A DNA stretch of 64,000 bases from the NCBI GenBank assembly GCA_013112725.1, contig JABFFZ010000008.1, positions 1-64,000 of the forward strand, in the 5' to 3' direction. The notes under the pieces were generated by a model that was not told where the DNA came from, made no database searches, and saw only the letters and a program-made list of their open reading frames with translations. Positions within the stretch are counted from its first letter, which is position 1. The number at the start of each line of letters is the position of its first letter. This DNA is from Chloroflexota bacterium (lineage in GTDB: Bacteria > Chloroflexota > Anaerolineae > Promineifilales > Promineifilaceae). Made by a program: the position numbers and the translations under genes. Shown here piece by piece: positions 52,276-61,500 of this stretch.

Positions 52276-53631
52276 TTCAGGTACAGGAGCTATAAACCCC
52301 TCATCCATCATCATTTGCGTCAGGTTGCGGGAACGGCCGATCATCATCAGCGCATGTTGGTACAGTTCATCGTAGCTCTTCGTCAGGCGAGCCACGCCCT
52401 GCGCCTGCGCCTTCATGCCCACGGCCGCCGCTTCACGGGCAAACACCTGCCAATCTTCCATGCTCGGCAGCAGATGTTCGTCGTCCAGGTCATCGCCAAT
52501 AAAGTCGGCCAACGCCTCGGCAGCAGCGAAACACATCTCGTCCGTAATCGTCTTCGCCCGTACATCCAGCGCGCCCCGGAAAATACCAGGGAAACCAAGC
52601 GAGTTATTCACCTGATTCGGGAAGTCTGATCGGCCCGTAGCCACAATGCGCGCCCCCGCTTCCAGCGCTTCCCAGGGCCAGATTTCCGGCACCGGGTTGG
52701 CGCAGGCAAAGATGATGGCGTCCTTATTCATGCGTTCCACCCACTCTGGCAAAATGGTGCCCGGCCCCGGCTTGGAGAGGGCGATAACCACGTCCACCCC
52801 TTCCAACGCTTCGGGGATGCCACCCTGGCGCAGTTCGCCGTTGGTGATCTGGCACAGCCGCCACTTGTCCACATATTCGTGGCGGCGCATTTCCAGGTCC
52901 CGCCGGTGCGGCCCCAGGATGCCTTTGCTGTCCACCATCATGCATTTGGTGGGGTCGGCGCCCCGGCCAAAGATAAGGCGGGAACAGGCCACGTTAGACG
53001 CGCCGCTGCCGACAAAGGTGATACTGACATCTTCTATGCGTTTGCCCACCAGCTTCAGGGCATTGATCAACCCGGCCAGGGTGACGGTGGCCGTACCTTG
53101 CTGGTCATCATGCCAGATAGGGATTTCCGCCTTTTCGCGCAGGGTGTCCAGGATGCGGAAACATTTGGGTTGGGAGATGTCTTCCAGGTTGACGCCACCA
53201 AAGGCCGGTTGCAGCATGAGTACGGTTTCGATGATCTTGTCCGGGTCTTTGGTGTCTAACATGATGGCCACGCCATCCACGCCGCCCAGGTACTTATAGA
53301 GCAGGGCCTTGCCTTCCATCACCGGCAGGCCGGCTTTGGGGCCAATATCGCCCAGCCCCAGCACCCGTGTGCCATCGCTAACGACGGCGACGGTGTTCCA
53401 CTTGTTGGTGTAATCAAACACGCGCTCCGGTTCAGCCTGGATCGCCTTGCAGGGAGCGGCCACGCCCGGCGTATACCAGATAGAAAAATCATTCAAATCA
53501 CGCACGGCGCATTTGAGTGCCATCTCTACTTTGCCCCGGTAAAACGGGTGCAATGCCATGGCGTCGGCCGACGGTTTCTGCGCTTTTTTGAGCAGTTCGT
53601 CTATGTCAACGCGCTTCTTGTCGGTGAACAT
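52267..53631 (-). CDS. Malic enzyme (NAD(P)-dependent)
   Basis: A 454-residue bacterial malic enzyme: [16 protein letters not shown] (substrate loop with the catalytic Tyr), [40 protein letters not shown], and the Rossmann loop VGSGASNVA. It decarboxylates malate to pyruvate, or runs the reverse carboxylation, with NAD(P) and a divalent metal. GAGGAGG lies before the ATG at 53631; the AcsE stop is 10 nt upstream. In the Wood-Ljungdahl operon it may link acetyl-CoA-derived pyruvate to C4 acids and supply reducing power (inference). Confidence 0.92.
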   Translation of the reverse strand: MFTDKKRVDIDELLKKAQKPSADAMALHPFYRGKVEMALKCAVRDLNDFSIWYTPGVAAPCKAIQAEPERVFDYTNKWNTVAVVSDGTRVLGLGDIGPKAGLPVMEGKALLYKYLGGVDGVAIMLDTKDPDKIIETVLMLQPAFGGVNLEDISQPKCFRILDTLREKAEIPIWHDDQQGTATVTLAGLINALKLVGKRIEDVSITFVGSGASNVACSRLIFGRGADPTKCMMVDSKGILGPHRRDLEMRRHEYVDKWRLCQITNGELRQGGIPEALEGVDVVIALSKPGPGTILPEWVERMNKDAIIFACANPVPEIWPWEALEAGARIVATGRSDFPNQVNNSLGFPGIFRGALDVRAKTITDEMCFAAAEALADFIGDDLDDEHLLPSMEDWQVFAREAAAVGMKAQAQGVARLTKSYDELYQHALMMIGRSRNLTQMMMDEGFIAPVPEER

Positions 53632-53641
53632 ATTAGCCTCC

Positions 53642-54577
53642 TCAGGCAAACGCCATTTGCCCTAAATAGGCGTCTGCATAAATGACTTTGTTCAATAAAA
53701 TTTCTACCGTTTTCCAGATGGCCACCTGTTCGGGGTCGTAGAGGTCTACGTCGTTGATGTCTGGCTCTTCCATGTTGGCGATGTGGTCATGGATGGAGAG
53801 GTAGAGGCGGTTCACGGCCGTGCTCCCATCCCGCGCCTCAATCACCCGCACCACCTCTTTCAACTGGGCGTCAAAGGGGTCGGCGATCATCATTTGCAGC
53901 CCCACGCCCATGAGCATGGCGCAGTAAACCCGGTTGATCAACGGCCGGTTGTCACGCGGCACGGCATTAGAAACGTTGGACAGCCCCACGGAAATGGGCG
54001 GCGGTGGATCCCAGGCAAATTGCAGGGTGCGCACCGCTTCAATCAGGTGTGGGCAATACTCCTGGCAGCCGGAAACAGTCAGCACCAGCGGGTCAATGAT
54101 CAGGTCGCTGATGGGGAAGTCAATTTCCAGGGCACGGGGGATGAGCGATTCCAGGGCGATGTTAACCCGTTCGTCGGCGGCTACCGGGATGCCGCTCTTG
54201 CCCATCGTCAGAGCGATCAGGCGGGTGTTGTACTGCTTGGCGACCAGGGGCACTCTTTCCAGCCGTTCCGGTTCGGCCGAGGTGGAATTGATGATCGGCT
54301 GCGCTTTTGTCACCTTTTTCAGCCCGGCTTCAATGCCCACGATGTTGGTGCTGTCGAAACAGAGCGGCACGTCCACCACTTCTTCCATCAGTCCCACCAT
54401 CCAGGGGAATATCTCCTCGCCATCCGCCTTGCGCGGCCCCAGGTTCAGGTCAAGCGCATTGGCCCCGGCCGCCACCTGAGACACAGCCAAATCTTGAAAG
54501 AAACGGCCGTTCCGCTCCTTGAGCGCCTCTTTGACATTTGCGGAAATGATGTGAATGTTTTCACCGATGATGTACAT
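53642..54577 (-). CDS. acsE: Methyltetrahydrofolate:corrinoid/iron-sulfur protein methyltransferase
   Basis: A 311-residue AcsE/MeTr-type pterin-binding TIM barrel. It begins MYIIGENIHIISANVKEAL, has ANALDLNLGPRKADGEE with the conserved Asp-Asn region, CFDSTNIVGIEAG, PIINSTSAEPER, LTMGKSGIP and ISVGLSNVSNAVPRDNRPL. It moves the methyl group from methyl-H4folate to cob(I)amide of the corrinoid Fe-S protein. Its start lies within the 3' end of the corrinoid-activator gene (17-nt overlap), indicating coupled translation. Confidence 0.93.
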   Translation of the reverse strand: MYIIGENIHIISANVKEALKERNGRFFQDLAVSQVAAGANALDLNLGPRKADGEEIFPWMVGLMEEVVDVPLCFDSTNIVGIEAGLKKVTKAQPIINSTSAEPERLERVPLVAKQYNTRLIALTMGKSGIPVAADERVNIALESLIPRALEIDFPISDLIIDPLVLTVSGCQEYCPHLIEAVRTLQFAWDPPPPISVGLSNVSNAVPRDNRPLINRVYCAMLMGVGLQMMIADPFDAQLKEVVRVIEARDGSTAVNRLYLSIHDHIANMEEPDINDVDLYDPEQVAIWKTVEILLNKVIYADAYLGQMAFA

Positions 54578-56555
54578 AACTTTCTCCCTTCAGACATCCG
54601 ATTTTTCCAAAAAAATCGGATGTCTCTCCATGCACCGCCATCTCCTGCACCACCGACGGAAAACGAACCATTTCCGTATGCGGCAGGAACAGGGCAGAGG
54701 TAAACGCCTCATAAAAACTGTTATCGGCCGAGAGTTCAATGTAGGTCATGCGGGCGGCAATATCGCTAATGCGCTGTTGGGCAGTCTGGCTGAGCAGGGC
54801 GTAATACGCGCCCAACACGGCCGTATTGCCCAAAAACTTAAAATTCTCCCAGGGCTTATCGGGCAGCAGCCCAATTTGAATGCCCTTCTCCACGTTGATG
54901 TACTTGCCAAATGAGCCGCCAATCAACACCTGTTCCACGCTGTCTAGCGGCACACCCACGCTCTCGGCCAGCACTGCCATCCCGGCATACACGGCCGCTT
55001 TGGCCCGGATGAGATTGTCAATATCCACGTGGGTGATGGTGATGTCACGGCCGTGCCACGTCTCATTTGCCCAGGCCACCACATACTCCCAACCGTTCTC
55101 GCCCTGGCGGATACGCTTTGTGTTCAGGTGTTGGTTCAGATGCCCTCCTTTATCAATCACCCCGGTCAGGAACAGTTCCGCCAGCAGGGAAATAAGGCCG
55201 CTGCCACACAGCCCACGTGGTTTGTCGTTGCCAATGACGCGCCAGGTGGGTTCGGCGGTACGGCCGTCAATCCACACTTCCTCTATCGCCCCCCGCGTGG
55301 CCCGCATTCCGTCTTGCACACCGGCCCCTTCAAAGGCCGGCCCGGCCGAGCAGGCGCACGTCACCAGCCAGTCACGGCCGCCCAACACAATTTCGCCGTT
55401 GGTGCCAATGTCCATAAACAGGCTCACCGCCAGGGCATCATCCAGCCCGGACGACAGCGCCCCGGCGGTGATGTCCGCGCCCACGTAGCTGGCAACGCCG
55501 GGCAAACAAATCACCGTTCCCGCCGGGTGTATGTCCAGGCCAATTTCGGCGGCGGTGAAAACAGGAGGATGGTTCACGGCCGTGACAAATGGACTCAACC
55601 GGATACTCTCCGCCGGAATCCCCAACAGCAGGTGCATCATAATGCTGTTGCCGACGATGGTGGCTTTCACAACTTGCTCACCTGCCACCTGCAACCTGCT
55701 ACTCCCCTTTTGCACCACCCGCTCAATCAGCGTATTGATACTCTGCAACACAAGTTGTCTTAATTCCGCCTGCCCGTTGTTTTTGCTGGCATAGATAACG
55801 CGGGAAATCACGTCCTCGCCGCAGCGAATCTGGCGGTTGTATTCGGCCGCCTGCGCCAGGACTTCGCCGCCAATCAAATCCACCAACCACACGGAAACGG
55901 TGGTCGTGCCGATGTCAATGGCCAGGCCGAAGAGGGGTATTTCGGTGTGGCCGGGGAGGAGGGTGACCAACCTCCCGGAGGTTTCATAACCTCCGGGAGG
56001 TTCACCTACATCTATGACGGCCGTGACCCGCCACTCCCCTTCACGCAAAACAGAACCTATCTGCCGTAACAGGGGCAGCGAAATCTGCAAATTTTCCATA
56101 CCGGTTTGGGCACGCACGGCCGTTTGCAGGCGGCTCCAATCATCCCGCTGGTCATCTAAACTTGGCGGCGGCAACGTCAGGAAAAGCCGCCGGATTGTCT
56201 GGTCGCACTGCGGGTCATACCCGGCGGGCGCGGTTACTTCGGCCGCCGTGCGATCTGTCGTCAGGGTGCGTTCCAACGTTTCCTGGGCGGGCACACTGAC
56301 CTGCGCATCCCCTTCCACCACCGCCTGGCAGGCCAGCGCATAGCCGGCAGCCACGTCTGCCACGGACAGGCGCAGCGTGCTGCGCCGCCGCACCCCACCG
56401 TTCAAAATTTGTACGGCGCAGCGCCCACAGCGCCCCTGCCCCCCACACGGCTGCGCAATCTGCACCCCGGCACGCACGGCCGCTTCTGTCAGCAGCGTAC
56501 CACCTGGTACCTGAACCGGGCCAAACCCGTCGAAGGAAACGGTAAATTCGGCCAT
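54561..56555 (-). CDS. acsV: Corrinoid protein reductive activator (RACo/AcsV type)
   Basis: A 664-residue protein: N-terminal plant-type 2Fe-2S domain (C37-x5-C43-x2-C46, then C76 in ACQAVVEG), a linker, and an ASKHA-fold ATPase (LFGLAIDIGTTTVSVWLVDL, VKATIVGNSIMMHLLLG, MDIGTNGEIVLG, LIGGSFGKYINVEKGIQIGLLPD). Such proteins use ATP to re-reduce inactive cob(II)amide of the corrinoid Fe-S protein. Two hairpin repeats sit in frame: one at 55969-56002 in the linker and one (54592-54625) that makes most of the C-terminal tail. The gene overlaps acsE. The ATG follows a TAATTGGG repeat without a ribosome site. Confidence 0.9.
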   Translation of the reverse strand: MAEFTVSFDGFGPVQVPGGTLLTEAAVRAGVQIAQPCGGQGRCGRCAVQILNGGVRRRSTLRLSVADVAAGYALACQAVVEGDAQVSVPAQETLERTLTTDRTAAEVTAPAGYDPQCDQTIRRLFLTLPPPSLDDQRDDWSRLQTAVRAQTGMENLQISLPLLRQIGSVLREGEWRVTAVIDVGEPPGGYETSGRLVTLLPGHTEIPLFGLAIDIGTTTVSVWLVDLIGGEVLAQAAEYNRQIRCGEDVISRVIYASKNNGQAELRQLVLQSINTLIERVVQKGSSRLQVAGEQVVKATIVGNSIMMHLLLGIPAESIRLSPFVTAVNHPPVFTAAEIGLDIHPAGTVICLPGVASYVGADITAGALSSGLDDALAVSLFMDIGTNGEIVLGGRDWLVTCACSAGPAFEGAGVQDGMRATRGAIEEVWIDGRTAEPTWRVIGNDKPRGLCGSGLISLLAELFLTGVIDKGGHLNQHLNTKRIRQGENGWEYVVAWANETWHGRDITITHVDIDNLIRAKAAVYAGMAVLAESVGVPLDSVEQVLIGGSFGKYINVEKGIQIGLLPDKPWENFKFLGNTAVLGAYYALLSQTAQQRISDIAARMTYIELSADNSFYEAFTSALFLPHTEMVRFPSVVQEMAVHGETSDFFGKIGCLKGESYVHHR
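54592..54625. repeat. AGACATCCGATTTTT hairpin at the RACo C-terminus
   Basis: Nearly perfect 14-15-bp arms; encodes the tail ETSDFFGKIGCLKG of the corrinoid activator and sits just before the AcsE start. Confidence 0.8.
55969..56002. repeat. AACCTCCCGGAGGTT in-frame hairpin
   Basis: 15-bp arms with a 4-nt loop in the interdomain linker of the corrinoid activator, encoding GEPPGGYETSGRLV. It keeps the reading frame. Confidence 0.85.
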
Positions 56556-56565
56556 GATGGGGTAT

Positions 56566-56617
56566 TGGGTAATTGGGTAATTGGGTAATTACTCAATAAC
56601 TCAATTACCTGATTACT
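56566..56617. repeat. TAATTGGG heptad-like array
   Basis: TAATTGGG repeated, then TACTCAATAACTCAATTACCTGATTAC; nearly the same as 36229-36284. It separates the activator and CoA-binding genes. Confidence 0.85.
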
Positions 56618-56620
56618 TCT

Positions 56621-57085
56621 TCACGCCGGCAGTCTGCCCATCGCGCCCAAGACCCATTTCATGCACTTATGACCAAAGTCAAAGAACATCAAGGGGCAGC
56701 CGCCAGCAATGACGGTGATATTATTTTCACGGCACACGGCCGTGGCTTTTTCCGATACGCTCGTGCCGCCAAAGGTATTATTGTGCATCCACACACGGGG
56801 CACATGGGCAGCCACACAATCCTGCACCACCTCTTCCGTCACCGCCGGGCTGGTAACAATCACCATGCCATCTACCCCACCCGGCACCGCCTGCACCTGG
56901 GGATAGCAGGGGTCGCCATCCGGCGTAGCCGTCATGTTGGGGTTGACGGCAAACACCTCATACCCTTTGTCTCGAAATGCTTTATAAATCAGGTTCGCCG
57001 TCTGCTTCTCGTCCCGCGAGACGCCGGCAAAGGCAATTCGCTTTTGCGAAAGAAATTCATTGGCTAATTCGTTAAAGTTGCTCAT
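56621..57085 (-). CDS. CoA-binding domain protein (YccU-like)
   Basis: A 154-residue protein of the CoA_binding_2 family: RIAFAGVSRDEKQTANLIYKAF with the Rossmann loop, YEVFAVNPN, VDGMVIVTSPAVTEEVVQDC, and VWMHNNTFGGTSVSEKATAVC. It binds a CoA-type nucleotide; no catalytic role is known for short members. Its place between the activator and the corrinoid subunit in an acetyl-CoA synthesis operon suggests a role in CoA delivery or sensing (inference). The start at 57085 is the ATG after repeat-derived codons. Confidence 0.85.
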   Translation of the reverse strand: MSNFNELANEFLSQKRIAFAGVSRDEKQTANLIYKAFRDKGYEVFAVNPNMTATPDGDPCYPQVQAVPGGVDGMVIVTSPAVTEEVVQDCVAAHVPRVWMHNNTFGGTSVSEKATAVCRENNITVIAGGCPLMFFDFGHKCMKWVLGAMGRLPA

Positions 57086-57096
57086 AAAATTGACCT

Positions 57097-57153
57097 GTGA
57101 CGAGTGACGAGTGATACGTGACAAACATCACTCGTCACTCGTCACGCATCACA
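57097..57153. repeat. GTGACGA heptad hairpin
   Basis: GTGACGAGTGACGAGTGATAC and the inverse CACTCGTCACTCGTCACGCATCAC with a short loop; overlaps the last base of AcsC. Confidence 0.82.
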
Positions 57154-58480
57154 CTAACACCTGCTTCATAAACTTGGGCACGTCCACCGCTTCGCGCGGG
57201 CCGACCTTCACTTCCCAGCCGGGCAGTTCAACTTCCACCTCGCCGGAGAGTACGGCCGTGTGCCCCGGCAGCACCAGGCGTTTGTGGCTCACCTTGTCGG
57301 CCACGTTGAACCGCTTCACATCTTTAGCAATGCGTTCGGCGTCAAATTTACCCGCCGCCCATGCCGTCAGTACGCTCATCCCCTCGGACTCGGTGACCAG
57401 CAGCCAGGCCGGCAAACCTGCGCTCTCCACTTCATTCTTCACGCTGAAGTAGGTGATAGAGAAGTTGGTCGTCACCAGCACCGGGTCATCCGGGCCAGGA
57501 TTGTTGATTTCGTACAGGCCGGGCTGCACCTGGATCGGCTTTTGCGGGTCGGTGTAAATGTTTTGGCGCAGCACCAGCAGCGGGTAGGCCGTCTCCGGCG
57601 CAAAGTGATCCAGGATGATAAAACTGCCATATTTGCCAATCGCCTGCGCCGCCAGGATGGTTTCCATTTCTGGCGTCGGCGCATCACCGGCGATGTTGAG
57701 GATGGGATAACCCAGGGCGCGGAAGGTCTGTTTCAGGGCCATGCGCCGCGCCGTGCTGTTGGCGATTAGCGTGCCGTGCAGCCCGCGCTGCGCCGGGCAA
57801 ATGACAATGTCATCTACGCCCGCCGCTTTCACTTTTTCGGTCAACTCCACCATTTCATCAATGGTTTCGGCCTGCACCGCCAGCGCCGCCGGCCGGGTCT
57901 TGGCCAGTTCGGCCATCGCCTGCCAGTTGTTGGCGGCGGCAAAGGCCAGCAGCAGCTTGCCCTCATCCAGTGTCGCCAGCGCCGGTTTGAGCGCCTCCGC
58001 TTCACCGATGAGGATGAGGGGGAGGTGGGTGATGGCGCGCACGGCCGTGACCGCCGCCACAAAATCGCCACCCCGGGCCTGCACCGCAATGCCGTCCCAT
58101 TTCAGGTCAATGCCCACATAGTCAACCGTGTAGTTGGCAACGGCCGTGACCTTCCGTTTGATCTCCTCTACCGGGTCATCATCATACACACGCAAAAAGA
58201 GACCGGTGGGGCTGAAAAAACGCTTCTCGTGCCGGAACAGGGCCACTTCATTGCCGGACAGCACTTCATAACCATTGGACTTCAGCGTAATCGGCCGTAC
58301 CGGCGGCGCAGCCGCTTCCGACAGTTGCGCCTTTGCCTCTTCGCTCACCGTCGGGCAGAGAGACAATTCCACCTGCTTGGCCGCCAGCTTCATGGCAAAG
58401 GCCAGACAGGTGGGAAAGCCACACTCCTTACAATTCGTTTGTGGCAGCAGTTTGTAAATTTGGATACCTGAGAGAGCCAT
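57149..58480 (-). CDS. acsC: Corrinoid iron-sulfur protein large subunit (AcsC/CdhE)
   Basis: A 443-residue gamma subunit of the CFeSP. The N-terminal 4Fe-4S motif is C17-x2-C20-x4-C25-x16-C42 (TNCKECGFPTCLAFAMKLA), then the TIM barrel (LKSNGYEVLSGNEVALFRHE, VDYVGIDLKWDGIAVQ) and the C-terminal corrinoid-binding Rossmann domain (VEVELPGWEVKVGPREAVDV). With the small subunit it carries the methyl group on cobalamin from AcsE to acetyl-CoA synthase. The small subunit is not a separate gene here but is fused to ACS upstream. GGAGT precedes the ATG. Confidence 0.94.
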   Translation of the reverse strand: MALSGIQIYKLLPQTNCKECGFPTCLAFAMKLAAKQVELSLCPTVSEEAKAQLSEAAAPPVRPITLKSNGYEVLSGNEVALFRHEKRFFSPTGLFLRVYDDDPVEEIKRKVTAVANYTVDYVGIDLKWDGIAVQARGGDFVAAVTAVRAITHLPLILIGEAEALKPALATLDEGKLLLAFAAANNWQAMAELAKTRPAALAVQAETIDEMVELTEKVKAAGVDDIVICPAQRGLHGTLIANSTARRMALKQTFRALGYPILNIAGDAPTPEMETILAAQAIGKYGSFIILDHFAPETAYPLLVLRQNIYTDPQKPIQVQPGLYEINNPGPDDPVLVTTNFSITYFSVKNEVESAGLPAWLLVTESEGMSVLTAWAAGKFDAERIAKDVKRFNVADKVSHKRLVLPGHTAVLSGEVEVELPGWEVKVGPREAVDVPKFMKQVLV

Positions 58481-58490
58481 GTTTTACTCC

Positions 58491-58552
58491 GTGATGCGTG
58501 ATGCGTGATGCGTGACGTGTGAAGACTCACTCGTCACGCATCACGCATCACG
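58491..58552. repeat. GTGATGC heptad hairpin
   Basis: GTGATGC repeated three times, GTGACGTGTGA, loop, TCACTCGTCACGCATCACGCATCAC. It separates the fusion gene and acsC. Confidence 0.85.
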
Positions 58553-58561
58553 CTCTACCCA

Positions 58562-61500
58562 TCACGCCTTCTTCGTTAAATCGGCAATCGCCGCCCCCAC
58601 CCGCCGCACCGTTTCCGGGTGGCGCAGGGTGAGGATATTGGCGCCGGATTCGATGAGCATGACGGCCGTGACCGTTTCCCATGTAATGGCCCGTTCTGCC
58701 CAGTCGCCCCAGGCCGCCGGGACGCCAACGCCGACTTTGGCCTCCTTGGTCTTCCACGCCTCTTCGCCGGGCGTGACCATCATTGGTAGTTGGGTCATGC
58801 CGTCGCCTTGCAGCGCCGCCAGCCGCAGCCGCTCCATCACCGAGTAGCCATACTCAAAGCCGTAGCCAAGCGCGCCCGTCGTCGGGTCCATAATCACCCG
58901 ATCCAGCGGCAGACCCATATCGCTGATGAGGATGTTGAGCTGCTTGGCCAGGTTCACGTCCATGGCCGTGCGGGCAATCACCAGGTGGTCGTTAGCCATA
59001 GCGGCGGCTACGATAGTGCGGTAGTTTTTGTCCTCGCAAATGCCCAGCGCCAGCCTTTCGCCTTTGAAGGCGTCAGCAATGGGCGCCAGCAGTTCGTTAT
59101 CTTTATCGGCCTGGCCCGGTCCGACGACGATGAGAGGTAGACCGGTGGCTTGCAAGACGGAGCGGACGGCGGCAACGGCCGTATCCACCCCATTCTCCAG
59201 CCCCAACGACAACTGAATCAGCCCCGCGCCGGCTTTCTCGGCCGCCTGCGCCCAGCGCACCGGGTCGGCCACTACGTCACCCCACGCTTCCAGCAGCAGC
59301 GGCGACCAATCCGCCGGTTTGCGGGCTCTAATCTCCACGGCAATCACCGGCGGGTGGGGCATCACCCCTTCAAAATCCAGAAACGGCATGGCCGTCTCAC
59401 CGCCCACCGTCACCGTTTTGGCCCGTGTGCCGCCCTGAGCTTTGGTCGCCCCTAACGTAATTTCACGCACCTTGCCCGACCATTTTTCTTTGGCGAGTGG
59501 GGTTTTGCTGGTGGGGGGGAGCCAGGGTTTGTCGGGGGGGGGTGATGCGTGATGCGGGACGTGTGACGTGTGATGCGTGATGCGTGAACCGTCAGGGGTT
59601 GGTGGAATATTGGGCTTCGGTTCCGGGGCTTTGGCGATGATGGGGACTTCTTCAACGACCGGTGGGGGCGGTTTTATGGGTTCGGGTGTGGGGATGGATA
59701 TGGGTTCAGGTACGGCCGTTGCCGGGGCCACGCCGCCCAATGCCCCCAACGCGGCCGTTAATGCCTGCCGCAAACTTTCCACCGCCTCCGCCGGCGTAGC
59801 CAGTTGCGCGGCCATTTCTCTGGCCTGGCCCAGCAACTCCGCCTGCCGCAGCGCCTCACTCGCTGCCTGCTGCAACGCCTGCGCCTGCCGCAGCGCGGCC
59901 ACCTGCGCCTGCTGCAGGAGGTCGGCCTGGGAAATTGGAGATTGGGAGATTGGGAGATTGGGAGATTGGGGCGGTTCAGCCATTGTCATTCCGATGTCCG
60001 CTACTGTCATTCCGAGAGCCTGTGCTGAGGCGGCCGAAGCATCTTCCGAGGAATCTCCTGTCACCAATTGTTCGGGTGGGATTCCTCGCTCCGAAGAGTC
60101 CGCTCGGAATGACACTTCTTCCACTTCTTCTTCCTTCGCGCTCTTCGCGTCCTTGGCGGACAAATCTTCTTCTTCCTTCGCGCTCTTCGCGTCCTTCGCG
60201 GATAAATCGGCCATGGCGGCTTCGACTACGGCCGTTGCCTGCACCATCAGCTCCTCATCCGGTTCCGGCAGTTGCGCCGGTTCCCGTCCCATCGGCCCCA
60301 AATCTAGCACCGGGTGATGAACCTCCTCCACCCAATCCATGAGCTGCTCTACGGTGGTAATCTTGTCACCGTCGGCAATCCGGTCAATCAGGTCGGGGAT
60401 ACCTTCGCGCTCCGCCACATGCTGCAACTCGTCGGCCATCGTCTCCTTGATCACCTTGCTCAGCCACACCACCCGCTTAAAGCCGCCGTCGGCGGAGATA
60501 AACTTGGGGCTAACCAGGTAATACTTGCCCACGCCCATCACGCCGGGCGTTTGCACGCCGCCACCGGCCATACCCGCCAGCGTACTGAACTTCATGCCCG
60601 CCGGGGTCATGCCCACGTCCTCGCGGCTGACCACCATCACCCCTTCCACCTCTGGAATGTACATGACGATGCACTCAAAACAGCCGCAGGCCGTCATCGG
60701 GTTTTCCATGATGCTGTACATGGAAACTTCCTGCACCGCGCCATGTGACCCTTTGCGGGCGTAATCAATGGTACCGCTCCAATAGCCCACTTCGGGGTCA
60801 AGCAGTTTGCCCAGTTTGATCGGCTGGTTGGGGCCGGTGGGATTGATGCTGTAGCTGGCTTTGCAGTCCAGCCAGTTATACGCGCCGCACAGCCCCAGCC
60901 GCTCCGGGCTGACGATGCACACATGGTCGGGGGCAAAACTCTGGCAAAGGGTACAGGAGTAGAATTCGTTCACGGCCGTGTCCGTCAGATCCGCCAATCG
61001 CTGATTGCGGAAGTTATACGCCTCCCGCGCCCTTTCCAGCCATTCCGCCAGCGCCGCCGGGTCGGTGTACAGCGTCACCTGCACCTTATCCACAATCGCG
61101 CCAAAATCAGCATGGAAACGGGCATGCAAAATTTTGCCCAGATGGGTCAGGTCGAAACCTTTGTCTACCGCCGCCTGGGACAGCCGAATCCAGGCAATAT
61201 CCCGCTGCCCAATGTGCTGCACCCCAGACGCGCCGTTGACAAAATAATGGATTTGCCGCTCCAACACCGGCTCAAAATCCTTCTGCATTTCCCGCCCTGC
61301 CACCTGCACCACAATGCCCAAATCCATGGCCCCCTTGGCCGGAATCTGGCTGAAATCGGGGCCAACAATCTCAATTTTGCCGTCGGTGAGGGCGTTCAGG
61401 TCGGCCATGGTCAGGAACTCAAAACAGCGGGAGTGTTGCCCGCCAAATTCCACGCGCATATCGGCCTTGCGCACCACTTCCCCTTCAAAGGCCGAGCCAT

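Noticed and set aside
53783..54703. Plus-strand open frame of 306 codons
   Set aside because: Antisense to AcsE; composition is typical of a shadow frame.
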